Shown: positions 12,332-24,500 of the stretch, in pieces
Numbering within the stretch: position 1 is the first letter of the stretch
Layout: the number at the start of each line of letters is the position of its first letter
DNA from: Watersipora subatra
Lineage: Eukaryota; Bryozoa; Gymnolaemata; Cheilostomatida; Watersiporidae
Assembly: GCF_963576615.1 (NCBI RefSeq)
Contig: NC_088708.1
Location: forward strand, 54,051,196 to 54,115,195
Direction: 5' to 3'
Length of the DNA: 64,000 nt
Program-made: the position numbers and the translations under genes
Notes under the pieces: generated by a model
What the model was told of the DNA's origin: nothing
What the model saw: the letters and a program-made list of their open reading frames with translations, nothing else
Database searches by the model: none

Positions 12332-12476
12332 CTCTCACTATTAGATTGGTTGATTGCTCATACACTAGATCTGCTCCATCGATCAGGTTGATCCGGCAGG
12401 TGTAGTTACCTTCGTCTCCTCTTTTTAATGACTTGAAACTCAGATGTGGGTGTGGTGACTCTAACTTAACTCTGCC
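12332..12476 (-). CDS. Immunoglobulin V-like domain, C-terminal-half exon
   Basis: The - strand exon lies between acceptor ACGTTAG and donor GAGAG|GTAAGA. It starts in phase 0 and ends in phase 1, with 48 codons. The peptide begins GRVKLESPHPHLSFKSLKR and contains RGDEGNYTCRI, the classic end of an Ig V/I-set domain: F-strand D-x-G-x-Y-x-C, then a G strand ending STNLIVR. A phase-1 intron at the domain end is the usual Ig boundary. Spliced straight to the exon at 30328-30485, it gives 65 residues between the two cysteines, normal for a V-like fold. It is part of a membrane or secreted Ig-family gene on the - strand; no transmembrane or kinase exon was found, so the protein cannot be named. 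Confidence 0.7.
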
Positions 12477-14630
12477 CTAACGTGCATAAATTATGTCTCA
12501 ATATTAAATTTACAACAGGTGAATTCTGCAGGCACGTCTAATAAGTATATTGTGCATGCTGTCAACACGGTAAAACATTTTTAGTGAAGCAAAAGATTAA
12601 ACTTGCAGATGAGATATTTCTTAATAATTTTTTTAATAAGAATTTTAATTCCTTAATTTTTAAGCTTTCAAGTTACATTATCAAAAAAGTACAAAAATCT
12701 GGGAGTTGTCTATTTTCAAATTTGATTAGATAACTCCAATACTTGAATACGTATTCAGTGAATGAGCATACACATACACATTAACTGAGTTGGATAGAGT
12801 CCAGGCAATCAACAACATGAATCATTTAAACTCTCCGTAAAACTGTATATTTTAATTTTTGGACCTTAGGTTGAGATCTTACATAGCCTAAAGGAGTCCA
12901 TCAGATTCTCGAGTATATAAAACTATTACCACGATGCCGTTCAGATATAATATTATTGAGCGACACTAAAAAATAACTGTTCAAGCCTAAATTGGTGGGT
13001 GCAAAACTGCTGTAACAAGTCATTGTCCAAAACTATAGTAGCTCATAAAAACCACTACCAGGTACAAGTTTTTTCAAGGAGCTGTAGCTACAAAGCACAT
13101 TGAGCAACAACCAACATATGTAAATGTATGAAGCATTTTTGTAAATTTATCTCACAAACATCTATTTACGTGTTGGCAATGCTTTTAACCACAGCAAGGC
13201 CAAACAGCAATATAAGGATTACAGAACAAGCGTGCAAGCGGAGATTCGATTCTGAAAATGTAGATGCTCAAAACCTCATAGTTGTCTCCTTTTGAATGCT
13301 TCATCAATGTTACTGAAGCTTGAGCAAGCGCATGGGCATTGTCTTCCATAAAAAAAAACTTTAAATTGTTTAAGTATCAACCAATCAAAAGGAACTATTG
13401 ATTGAAATAAAATGCGCAGCTTAACAACATTAAAACAGAAAGTATAAATATGAACTAGTAAAAAGGAAAGTTGGCACTTTCATTTAAAATTCGATCAAAA
13501 ATTTGCCAATAATTATTTTTTACGAAAAAATAGTTTTTACAATTGAAACATTGAATATTAATAAGTGAACATGTTTCTTGCTGAATAAAGATTTACAGTA
13601 GTAGACGCTAAAGCCATTTACACAGATTACCGGTAGAAACTGTCATGCAATACATGAAAATCAATGACCGACACTCATTACAGCAGAGGTATCAGGGCTA
13701 TTGTTATCAGTTTAGCACACAAGCGAGCTCTTGACAGTTACAAGGTCATGACCCTATAATTACATCATTCAGTGCAGTTCTACACATTGCTAAGTAGTAA
13801 TTTAACACGCTACAGTCTGGGTGTGAAAACTCATCAGAGCTGCGTCAGCAACTGGCAGCATGATGGTAGAAACGGCCGAGAGTGGAATATCAGAATGACA
13901 GTGAAGTACCAACATAAAATTCCGCTACAGATATGCTATCAGCTTGATGTAATATTTTGACATAAAGCATAAACTAACAAGTTGTTATGATAGACAGTGC
14001 ATGAGATATGGAGAGAACTGTATTTTGGTAAAAACAATAATTTTGTTATGCTCAGAAACCTGCCATGTCTGTGTTCTAATTCTCAAGCTGCTGGTTAAAG
14101 CTGTAAAAATATTTATCTCTAGCTATTGAGGACCAGCTATAATATTCTTGGTTGGATGCATATTCGTGGTTGCAGAAATAAAGTATTTACAAATCATATA
14201 GGGCTCTCTTGTCAAAAAGAACATGCAAAAAAGTAAACTTTTTGTGAGCATTGCCGCAAAAACTAAAACTATTACTGTGGGTACAACAACACATTGAACC
14301 CATAATAGTAGTTTTAACTCGCTGGTTTACTGTGGGTACAACAACACTCTGGTGTATAGACAATCCATCTGCAGAATTGAAGTCATTTATTACTGCCAAC
14401 TGCATAATAGCACATCTCGATGGTTTTCGAGTAATTGAAAATTTTATAATCTCTAATAATGTTATCATATAGCCATATTAGTTAGCATAAATTGCAGGCT
14501 TACTAATACTTCACCTTTGTAAGAAAAAGGAAATAGTAAGAGTTAATTGGTCATTTTTATTGTCTATTGTTTAATGAATGCTATCTATTAACTCTAAGAT
14601 CACTGCTACCAATACATAGCAATCTCATAC
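12477..14630. other. Probable intron of the Ig gene
   Basis: AT-rich DNA between two Ig-gene exons. Around 14250-14350 the motif TACTGTGGGTACAACAACAC occurs twice with an inverted ACTATTACTGTGGGT/ACCCATAATAGT pair between. This is a small foldback, not a gene. Confidence 0.4.
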
Positions 14631-14759
14631 CTGCATTCCAATATTCTGATGAGGTTCGACTACAAAATTCACATCTCCAACTTGCCTAGGGTGAATGTAC
14701 CACGGGACTGCTGCATCTATCTGGTGGGTGCTCACGTTATACACCAGTACCCTGGAAGT
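14631..14759 (-). CDS. In-frame exon of the Ig-domain gene, possible cassette or alternative exon
   Basis: The - strand exon of 43 codons (129 nt) lies between acceptor CAGTACACTAG and donor ATGCAG|GTATGAG, with phase 0 at both ends. The peptide opens TSRVLVYNVSTHQIDAAVPW and ends EPHQNIGMQ. Its start (RVLVYNVSTHQ) resembles the position after the conserved Trp in V-like domains, and its end joins smoothly to GRVKL of the next exon. If included between the exons at 30.4 and 12.4 kb it would stretch the Cys-Cys spacing to about 108 residues. It is therefore more likely an alternative exon, or part of a second Ig domain whose first exon I did not find. The acceptor and first bases of this exon are the template of the adjoining 73-bp satellite. 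Confidence 0.55.
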
Positions 14760-14902
14760 CTAGTGTACTGTGAGAGATAGTCAGGTATAATAACTATATG
14801 TACTGTACAATTATAACTAGTACCCTGGTAGTCTAGTGTACCGTGAGAGATAGTCAGGTATAATAACTATATGTACTGTACAATTATAACTATTACCCTG
14901 GT
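14741..14902 (+). repeat. 73-bp splice-site satellite, proximal block
   Basis: About 2.2 units starting inside the exon edge. Core: GTACCCTGGTAGTCTAGTGT, then GAGAGATAGTCAGG and CTATATGTACTGTACAATTA. Read on the - strand, each unit carries a pyrimidine-containing tract, a CACTAG acceptor and about 16 bases matching the start of the exon at 14759. The array is broken at 14902 by a transposon and resumes at 16321. Confidence 0.95.
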
Positions 14903-16320
14903 GGGGGTCCTCCCATGTTTTGGGACGATTCTGACGACCCGACGACAGGGATATTTAAAAAGTGACAGACGAGACGACCATTTTTCAATGTAGGTGACGA
15001 GGTGACGATGATTTTGTAAGTAGGATTACTAAAGGTACGGCTGCACGTAACGAATTTTTCGTCGGTTCTGAGTTCTGACCGAAATCACGAAAAACACAGA
15101 ATTAATCGGTCGAAATTCAAAGAATTATTTGAACTGTGCATGCCCACCGAGTTCGTCGACGAAACGCTTTTAATTAACAGATTAAACAAATTATTAGCGA
15201 GCACGATTCTAGCAGCTTTAGCAATTAGTATAGTCCGAGACATATATCGCGACACACAATAAAAATACATAAGTATTTCAACATAGAACACACGATGTAA
15301 CTGTTTAGGTCGCGCTATTGCTGGTTAACGAGCACGACTCTAGCAAATTTTAAGATATATGTAGTCCGAGAACATAATGCGACACACAAGAAAAATATTA
15401 CAGAAAGTTACCATAGTAAATACAATGCAACCGACTTGATTGCGCTAGAGATGTCAACATTTTCTACCGCAAAACTTTTGCTGCTTAAAAGGAAATATAA
15501 TTAAAAAATAAACAATTTGTAGCTATAGCGTCCAAACAATAAATACATTCAATAACGCAATCTAAGCAGTTGCATCGTGTGTACTATGTTGAATTGCACT
15601 TATACTTTTATTGTGTGTCATTATACGTCTGTTGGACGTCATCATACGTCTCTCTCTAATTGCAAAAGCTGCTGGAATCGTGCTCGCTAGCACGATTCTA
15701 GCAGCGCAGAATAATTCTATGTTTCAATCATTTCGTGATTTTGGTTAGAACCAACAGAAATTTTGTTACGTGTAGCCGTACCTTAACTAACTTTTTATTT
15801 GTTCATAAATCACCACGGTCAACCGAGTTTGGTCAAGTTTTGGTTTGAAGCATCTGGCCTAGCATTTATAGACTGCCAAAAAATTAAAGCAACGAAATGC
15901 CACGACATTGACAGCAAATCCGTTTCCAAGTCTGTGACTGACAGTGATTATTAAAGACAATCTCGGTCTATTTTCAGTGCAAGAAATATAGCCCTAAAAA
16001 CCTAACACGGCTGTCACCTTTCGCGAAGTAATCGGCAACGCTCCCAAACATCACTAATAAGTTTGTGAAGGTCGCTGGTTGAGCCATGCTTTTGGTTAGC
16101 AGAAGTTCAAACTGAGCGAGTTTCAGATTTTTAACGCAACCCAGTGCCACCAGAATAGATATTTGTATTAAAATAACGAATGTGAAGAAAAAAGTTGATT
16201 TGGTTGCCAACTTGAAAAAGGTGACAGTGATTTTAAAAGTGACGACAGTGATTTTAAAAGTGACAACAATGATTTTAAAAGTGACTATTCTGACGACAAC
16301 TTTGTGTGGTAGGACCTCCC
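14903..16320. mobile_element. Inverted-repeat transposon inserted in the satellite
   Basis: The satellite core CCCTGGTAGTC is interrupted. The insertion starts GGGGGTCCTCCCATG and ends GTAGGACCTCCC, an imperfect inverted pair. The satellite bases CTGGT flank both sides (14898-14902 and 16321-16325) as a probable 5-bp target duplication. Subterminal parts are rich in GTGACGA-type repeats (GACGACCCGACGACAG; AAAGTGACGACAGTG). It has no transposase of its own, and another element (15033-15783) is nested inside. Superfamily not assigned. Confidence 0.75.
15033..15783. mobile_element. PIF/Harbinger-type MITE, nested
   Basis: Ends AGGTACGGCTGCACGTAAC and, inverted, AGGTACGGCTACACGTAAC give a near-perfect terminal repeat of about 19 bp. 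It is flanked by TAA on both sides (15030-15032, 15784-15786), the TWA-type target typical of PIF/Harbinger. The interior has two direct copies of GAGCACGAYTCTAGCA (about 15200 and 15330) and another near 15690. It is about 751 bp and non-coding. Confidence 0.8.
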
Positions 16321-17514
16321 CTGGTAGTCTAGTGTACCGTGAGAGATAGTCAGGTGTAATAACTATATGTACTGTACAATTATAACTAGTACCTTGGTAG
16401 TCTAGTATACTGTGAGAGATAGTTAGGTATAATAACTATATGTACTGTACAATTATAACTAGTACCCTGGTAGTTTAGTGTACAGTGAGAGATAGTCAGG
16501 TATAATAACTATATGAACTGTACAATTATAACTAGTACCTTGGTAGTCTAGTATACTGTGAGAGATAGTCAGGTATAATAACTATATGTACTGTACAATT
16601 ATAACTATTACCCTGGTAGTCTAGTGTACTGTGAGAGATAGTCAGGTATAATAACTATATGTACTGTACAATTATAACTAGTACCCTGGTAGTTTAGTGT
16701 ACCGTGAGAGATAGTCAGGTATAATAACTATATGTACTGTACAATTATAACTAGTACCCTGGTAGTTTAGTGTACAGTGAGAGATAGTCAGGTATAATAA
16801 CTATATGTACTGTACAATTATAACTAGTACCCTGCCAGTCTAGTGTACCGTGAGAGATAGTCAGGTATAATAACTATATGTACTGTACAATTATAACTAT
16901 TACCCTGGTAGTCTAGTGTACCGTGAGAGATAGTCAGGTGTAATAACTATATGTACTGTACAATTATAACTAGTACCTTGGTAGTCTAGTATACTGTGAG
17001 AGATAGTCAGGTATAATAACTATATGTACTGTACAATTATAACTAGTACCCTGGTAGTTTAGTGTACTGTGAGAGATAGTCAGGTATAATAACTATATGT
17101 ACTGTACAATTATAACTAGTACCCTGGTAGTTTAGTGTACAGTGAGAGATAGTCAGGTATAATAACTATATGAACTGTACAATTATAACTAGTACCCTGC
17201 CAGTCTAGTGTACCGTGAGAGATAGTCAGGTGTAATAACTATATGAACTGTACAATTATAACTAGTACCTTGGTAGTCTAGTGTACCATGAGAGATAGTC
17301 AGGTATAATAACTATATGTACTGTACAATTATAACTAGTACCCTGCCAGTCTAGTGTACCGTGAGAGATAGTCAGGTATAATAACTATATGTACTGTACA
17401 ATTATAACTAGCACCCTGGTAGTTTAGTGTACTGTGAGAGATAGTCAGGTATAATAACTATATGTACTGTACAATTATAACTAGTACTCTGGTAATCTAG
17501 TGTACCGTGAAAGA
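16321..17514 (+). repeat. 73-bp splice-site satellite, main block (about 16 units)
   Basis: The repeat step is exactly 73 bases (for example GAGAGATAGT at 16341 and 16414). Units differ by a few substitutions, and some variants recur in a pattern (CCTTGG, CCTGCC, ATGAACTG), suggesting unequal exchange of blocks. The last unit decays at about 17514. Each unit on the - strand contains the acceptor-like CGGTACACTAG followed by ACTACCAGGGTACTAG, a copy of the real exon start (ACTTCCAGGGTACTGG). Confidence 0.95.
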
Positions 17515-19422
17515 TTTACTGTTCTTCTTTCACCAGACAATTGAGCAAAGCAGCTAAGACGATATTTCAATTTGTTTTTATGATATTGATTCAGGAAACT
17601 CTAATAACTGAACTAAAGTGGATGACAAGATGTTCCTGCAAGTGGTTAACCTATGACAAGCTATAAAGACAAGTCATGCAAGAATTCAGGACACTATAAT
17701 AAAATTTATTAAAAACATGCTAGATGATACATGAGGATACAACTCATAAACTGTGATTGAAACTCATCTCTAGCTAATTTATTTTTCAAGACTTCTCTAA
17801 TGTATAATGAGGTCATGCACTCAACATTCTCTGCCATGTCTAATTATTTAAGTTCTAGTTGGGACAAATATAAAGGCTTCCAGACAAGGGAAGGTAATTC
17901 CATACTATAGTAGACCTACAACGTGAATGCTGTAATCTGTTCCGAGAACGTTTGTGTTATAGGGATTTCGCGCTATATCAAGCGTAAACACGTGTAAATT
18001 GTAAATAGTCTAATCCATTCCAAAAATTTTCTAAACTTGCCTCTTTGGCTCTTTAGAATAAAAACAACTAAATATAACTTTTTGATTTAATGACTGCATG
18101 GTAACTGTGGTATTACTGGTTTGTATCGACAACTTTTCCTTTCTTATCATTTTTCCTTAATTTGGGTTTACGATTATGGTGATTTTATGTTAACTCGAGG
18201 TGAGCGCACACCTTTAATGTCAATTTGAATATAAAATTTTACATTTTTTTGTACAGCAAGATCTATGCTGCAAAAAATATTGTATATGTCTAAAATAAAA
18301 CTTTAAAAAAATATAAATACATATTTATATCTCGAATATCCTTGCGCTACATTTTCTCTCCCAAGTGCGAGAAGACCAAAAATGATACTTTCGAGGCTAA
18401 CTATAAGACTCTCACTATTCGAATCGAATTAGAGAGATTGCACAAACTTGTAGCTTTATGTTATATAGCATTTCTTACAGAATACCAAGGGAAAACTTTA
18501 CATAAATTCTTTACGTTCAGTAGAATTCACGTAAAAGGACATTTACAGGGACATCTACTGTGCTTTGTTGTGACAGTTTGAAGGGGTGAGATCGCAACAA
18601 TCAAACCATTATTTCTGAGAATTCTGTTATTCAAGCAAAGGTATTCAAATTTGTAATGAGGTATCATAGAAATTGGAACCAAAGAGCATTCTCAATAAAG
18701 ACTAAAGCATTAGGGCCTCACTAACTCCTGTATGATTCGTAAGGAATAAAGCTACTAATATATCTTACATTCACTAGTGAGAGTAGTATATACTCTATAA
18801 TTTTCCTGGTCTTGCATTCTATATAACAACCAGTGTCCGTGAGTGAAATTCGATTGATATCCTAAAAACATCAATATTGCTAAAATGTAAAGCCGTGATA
18901 ATCACCAGTTTGTTCCTGGCACTGCACATGATCAAATCCACAACGTTTTTCCCTTTGTATCGATGAATAACTGTAGCAGCTATATCCGAGGCATGTCAAG
19001 GTCGGTAGTCTAAATGATGTATTTAAGAATTTGTACATTTTTATTTTGCTTTTATGTTTGTAGTTTTATAGTTCATTGAGCGTTTCATTGCTAGAAATAC
19101 CCTCTTTGTCTGAAAATTAGCCACCATATTTATTGCTTTGTGAAACTATGGCAATGTTTTGGCCTAATAAAAGCTATTTTTCAAAACCGACTTTCTTTGA
19201 TGAGAAGTCCTTTTTTTCAGCAAGACAAATCTTTCAAATAGTATCACAAAAATTATAATGATTAAATGATATCAACCTTGGTGTGGTGGTTCATGGCAAT
19301 AACTTTACTTCTTTTTCAATGTATTGAGCTCAAGTCAATCAAGAAGGTATCATGGAAAGTGGCTCTAGGATATGCCTTTTTATACAGAAGGAAATAGGCA
19401 GCTGTTCATCTTTATCACAAGC
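17515..19422. other. Probable intron or intergenic DNA
   Basis: No recognised exon. The + strand frame at 18342-18581 (79 codons) has no family signature. 17900-18020 resembles a decayed transposon end (repeated TGTTCCGAGAACG and CGCTATATCAAGCG-type motifs), but I found no partner end. Confidence 0.3.
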
Positions 19423-20098
19423 TTTTAGATGAACCCGCACAAAATTTTAGTAGATTCCATCAGAAAGTATCCTTATTTTTTATCATTTGAGATTGTTTTT
19501 GATACCTGAGATGATCTGACTACAAGGATATTTTCAGATTACAGTCGATAAAACTTGATCACGGTTAAAACGCTTAGGTCAAGCGAAATTATGACATCTA
19601 TAATTGCAAAGAGACAGAATAGACACACGTAATGCTGCTACTTCAACTCAATAGCCGATATTAATTATCGCAGCGATAACAACTAGTGACATCATTTCGC
19701 ATGTATTTTTCTTCTGAGCGTTTTCACCATGATCAAGTTTTGTCAACTTTACTTTTGAAACATCCTGGCAGTCAGACCACCTATAAACATAACCAAACAT
19801 CAAAAACAATACAAGTTATCGGAACCAGCTGATACTTTCCAATTCGTCTTTAGTTGCGAAGAAACCGACAGAATATAGAGACACGTAACGCTGCATCATA
19901 AAACCAATAGCTGATGTCAACTATTACAATGACAACAGCTTGTGACATCATTTCGGCATGTATTTTACTTCTCAGCATTTAAACTGCGATCAAGTTTGAT
20001 CGATTTTAATCTTGAAACATCTTGAACAATCTCAAATGATAAAAACTAGGGAAGCTTTCTGATAAAATCTACTAAAGTTTTGGGCAAATTAATCTTTG
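19423..20098. mobile_element. Foldback element family A, copy 4, with internal duplication
   Basis: The left tip is TTTTAGATGAACCCGCACAA; the right tip is TCTACTAAAGTTTTGGGCAA then ATTAATCTTT. The right half is present twice: GTTTTGTCAACTTTACTTTTG near 19736, then a second TAATCTTGAAACATCTTGAAC near 20008, with GACATCATTTC spacers. The copy is therefore 676 bp, longer than copy 3. Confidence 0.8.
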
Positions 20099-20164
20099 AG
20101 TGTGGAATTAATCTTTGAGTGTGGAATTAATCTTTGAGTGTGGAATTAATCTTTGAGTGTGGAA
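20084..20164 (+). repeat. 19-bp minisatellite grown from a transposon end
   Basis: About four units of AATTAATCTTTGAGTGTGG with a 19-base step. The first unit is the outer tip of foldback copy 4, so the array grew out of the element boundary. Confidence 0.9.
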
Positions 20165-20493
20165 AAATAAACTAGCCAGATGCAATGATGTTATAAAATA
20201 AATCAAACATTTTATAATGAACAGTCTACAACATCTGCTAGGTTAAGGTTTTACGTAACAGTTTGAAGTTGATACCTTAAGGTTGGTCACTTCTAAGGTC
20301 CTTGACCTCCAACTTATTGCACTAATGACTTGTTTAGACTAAGAGCTTTCCTGAGTAATTTGTAACATAAAGAAATAGAAGTATTACTTAGTTTAAAAGT
20401 AAATTGAGACTAATAGTACATCACGTTACATACCATATTACATATTCATATTTTGTGTTATAATGTATTATAGTATATTGCAAGAAAAACATC
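20165..20493. other. No gene recognised
   Basis: AT-rich DNA between two transposons. Confidence 0.35.
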
Positions 20494-21588
20494 TCTGCTG
20501 AGTTGAAGGGGTTTTTGTCAGCTAATAACAAGAAAAGATAATGCTAATTCCTTTTAAAGGTTTAATTGCAACAAAATTCCCATTACAGGTATTTGGTATC
20601 AGAAGGCTCACTGTTTTTTACTCTGCTGTGTTGTAGGTGCAAAATATGCGGAAATGTGATTACAGGCTCAAAAACTCAAAAACGATCAATTAATCGCAGC
20701 CATCACAAAAACGCCGTATTTTGGCATTTCTTTATTTGGCTGACTTACTCTAACAGTTTAGTTATTGTTTTGACACGTGATGTTATCACGTGGATTTAAA
20801 GATCAATAAAAGGCTCGATATAAAACGTCTAATAGCACTAGTTTATGAGAAATACTTTGGGTTTTACCGGGAAAGCTCGTATCAAATATAAATGCTCGCT
20901 ACTTAACAGTATCGTTTCAGCCTGGTCTAATCATCTAGTCGTAATCTGATCATGTGACCCATACTTCCTGCCAAGTTGTGCAAACAGTTTTGCAGCACTT
21001 TTCGACTATCGCAGGTGATCAACAGGCTCCTCATGTTCAGAGGATGATATGCACTCTTTCGAGCTAAGGTTAAAAAATTAAATGAATTTTTGCGGTAGGT
21101 TTTGAGATATCAGTGCTCAAAGTGACAGCATTACGATGATGATAAAACAGACGCGTAAGAACAATAGACATGGTTTTATTGAATGCGTGAAGTATATTTG
21201 CGAAAATATTTCGACGAATGAGGTTGCATGAGAGTGTAAACAGAAGCCATCTCATTCATCTGCGTCACATTTGAGCCGTTTTGGAAAGAGATTCTAATCT
21301 ACGGCGGTTTCGTGATGGCTGCGATTAACTGTTCGTTTTTGAGCTTTTAAGAGCTTGTAAATACATTTCCACATATTTTGCACCAACAATACAGCAGAGT
21401 AAGACATGGTGAATCTGTTGATATCAAATAATGGTAATGTGAATTTTGTTGCAAGTCAACCTTTAACAATTACACATCTCTTTTTATAGGTGAACTCTCT
21501 GCTGAGTTGAATTGATTTTTGTCAGCTAATAACAAGAAAAGATAAGTCTAATTCCTTTTAACAATTACATAGATCTCTCTTTATAGGC
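20494..21588 (+). repeat. About 95-bp tandem duplication, first copy split by a transposon
   Basis: The sequence CTCTGCTGAGTTGAA, then TTTTTGTCAGCTAATAACAA, AATTCCTTTT, AACAATTACA and TTTATAGG occurs complete at 21495-21588. It occurs interrupted at 20494-20557 plus 21463-21490. The complete copy is the empty insertion site of the intervening element. Confidence 0.9.
20558..21462 (+). mobile_element. TTAA-target foldback/MITE, family T, copy 1
   Basis: TTAA flanks both sides (20554-20557, 21463-21466). The left end is AGGTTTAATTGCAACAAAATT; the right end inverted is AGGTTGACTTGCAACAAAATT. The inverted arms run about 180 bp (for example TGCGGAAATGTGATTACAGG against the inverse of GTAAATACATTTCCACATAT). 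It is 905 bp with no transposase. A TTAA target points to a piggyBac-type transposase acting in trans, which is inference. A second copy, with its interior in the opposite orientation, is at 56324-57184. Confidence 0.85.
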
Positions 21589-24500
21589 ATTATAATACAA
21601 CCCCTTAAGTTTATTATAGATATCAATTTATTCTGATATTTTAAATGCATCATTTTTCACATTTACTTTTCAACATTTAACTTTATTTGTCAATCTAAAC
21701 TCGATGAAAACTATATGTTACGCATTTGTTACAGGTCATGTCAGGTTTCCACTGATTTTTCATTTCTACCTATTAGAGCCAATAAAAGTACATGTAACAT
21801 ATTTTCGCCTGCGTCAATCTCTACTAGCCCTACTAGTTGAATAAAGAAAATGGTGCTAAGAACTAATGACTTTTTTTATCAAAAATAGCAACTGTGTTAT
21901 CCAATGTCAGAAACAGGTCACACGTTATAAATCCGCCCGTGAACCAGTGCATCGCATACAAACATCTGTTGTTTTAAAAGGAATGTGCTAGGTCACAGAC
22001 GTAATTAGCAACTGGCATAAAAATCAGCGATCAAGCGTATTCAGTGATTGGTAGACTAACAAGAAAATTATATTATTTCTTTCACTCATAAATGGCCAAA
22101 AGAATGGTAATAATTCATGATACTGGGTGATACACTCGATATTGAACAGCAACATATAATGTTAATATTGATGTCATACGTTATCGTGATTAAAACAAAC
22201 TTTCTACAATAACTCTTTTCTGCGTCAGTTCATGAATATTTTTCTAGGTAAAACAACATAAACATCAATATTTTTGGTAAGTCTATGAATATCGGTAGAT
22301 GGCGTGCGATATGTATAGTGAAAGTTACTTGAGCCTTTGTTCGTGTGTTTTTAATTTTTAAACTTTTTGTGCGCATTGACAGCACTAACCCTAACCAGTT
22401 ATTGGACGACAGTCTAGCGAAAGTTTACAAAATGCCTTTAGGAACAATTCACAAGTAAAGTCGTGACAACTCCCAATTGATCACAAATAGAGGATATAAC
22501 AATTGATCATTTTGCTAGCGCAACATTTCTGATGGGCTGAAGTTTCATACAGTCATGTTGCAGCATGTGACAATATAAACTCACAGAGTCTCTGTGATAC
22601 AATGTTAAACTCTGTTGGTGACTCTGAGATAGTTGGATAGATATACTAAGGGCGCTTTCAGATTATCTGAAAGTACGCCTTTTGGAGACACATGAAGAAT
22701 AACTATCACTAAATGAGCGTACTCAATAACCAATCATCAAGGCCCATGTATGTCCATAAACTTGAAATTATCCTCTCACATCGCTTTGAACAATTTGCAA
22801 TCAACACAGTAATTGCTCTACAGATCAGAAGATATTCCACGGAAGAATTAAACAACATCTTAGGATTCAGTTGTATGGGAAGCAATGAGTTATCATAAGC
22901 AAGCAACATTACATCTTGACTAAGATCTCAAGCTACATTATTGATGATGCCTCATAGAGATATATGCATGACTGTTGTAGCTAAGATCTAAAGGACTCGA
23001 CTCTCGCGTACCATCATTGCAAAACCTACCATAATTTTGTTTAAAACTTAGATGGGTATGTAACTGGAATCCCAACATCACACTGCACCTCATGAAGAAA
23101 TTCGTAAAAACTTCAACTCATACAGAGTTAAGAAAAGGCCTAATCATCTCAAAAGCTATAAAAGCTGGCCTAACCTGATGAGTTGTTATTCAATCAACCA
23201 GACCCACCCCACCACAGACTTACACCAATATAACTAAAACAACACATGCGCTAGGATAGGGTTCAAAGAGAACGCTCAAAGCTCGACTGCGCATAGGTTA
23301 CTATCCGAATGTTTTAGAAGCTGCCGCTGCCAGAAGTCATTCGGTGCAGCAGCACTTGCTGCGGACTGTCCTTGCTTGTCCGGAATTTCAATGGGAGAAT
23401 ACAGTGAGGAGTGGCAGACGTAAACAGTGGTCGGTAGTAATTGTGTTGTTGACGGTGATTAGGAAATGCGGTTCAACTATTGTTCTCAAGCATATCAGAT
23501 CTGTTACAAAGAAATCTCGCTAACAATATCAAACAATTAGACAAGCCACAGAAATAAATTGCTTTATTTCCTCGCCATATGATGGGCTAGACGGTTGGAA
23601 AGTGTATTTGCTATTTTCAGTGAGTGTACTTTCCAAAGTGGCCAAATGATTGCAAGTCAAAAAAACTACTTTCATGTAGATGTACTGCATTTATGTCTAC
23701 ATCTATGCGCCACATCTCATAATATATAATACATAACAAACATAAAAATTTTAACAAATCTACAATTTGAAGGTCAACTATCAGCATTTGACAGCGACTG
23801 CGAAATGTAAAAAACTTTCAACAAACTGATGGATGGTTTAAAAAGAGTATGAACAGCAAAAGGTAAATATGATAAAAGCACAAGTAGATGTACGCCATCA
23901 ATCAGCTGTCAGCAGCTACCAAAATATCCAGGAATTTAATCTTAGGCTAAGTAACTCTCTTCAAATTTAATTCAAATTTAATTTTTTATACAGTTCTTGA
24001 TTGTAGAATAACATTTATTACAAAATAACATTTTCTATGACAATAAAGTCATAGTACAGAAATTCCCTGTTAGCAAACCAACCGCAATATATGTAAACAT
24101 GTTCAATCATACTCTATAGAGCGCCATTTGTTTTCATCAACAAGTCAATGTTAGTAGAGCAAAAAATAAGTTGTTTGGGCAAGACATAGCCATATGAACG
24201 ACCAATGTCAATGCTGCTGATGAGCCAATGTATTAACTTGAAACAGATAATCTTATGCTCGCCATTACTTTCAGCATTCCTTATCATACATCATAGCAGA
24301 CATCTCAATCTATCTATAAATCTCAAAGTCAGTCATTCAGTCTGTCTATCTATAGATATTAAAATCTGGAAATGAAAGATTCACTTTGTGCTGGATTTGA
24401 TCTTGTAACCTCCCATTAACCAAGGGATAACCTGACCAATCATGCTATGCGAGATGGATTCAATGGATTCATTAGGTGATATGAGTTATTGTCTCAGTTG

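Noticed and set aside
16321-17514. A CRISPR-like array
   Set aside because: The units are contiguous 73-bp repeats without unique spacers, in a eukaryotic intron.
22386-22399. Telomere-like CTAACCCTAACC
   Set aside because: Barely two units; no array.
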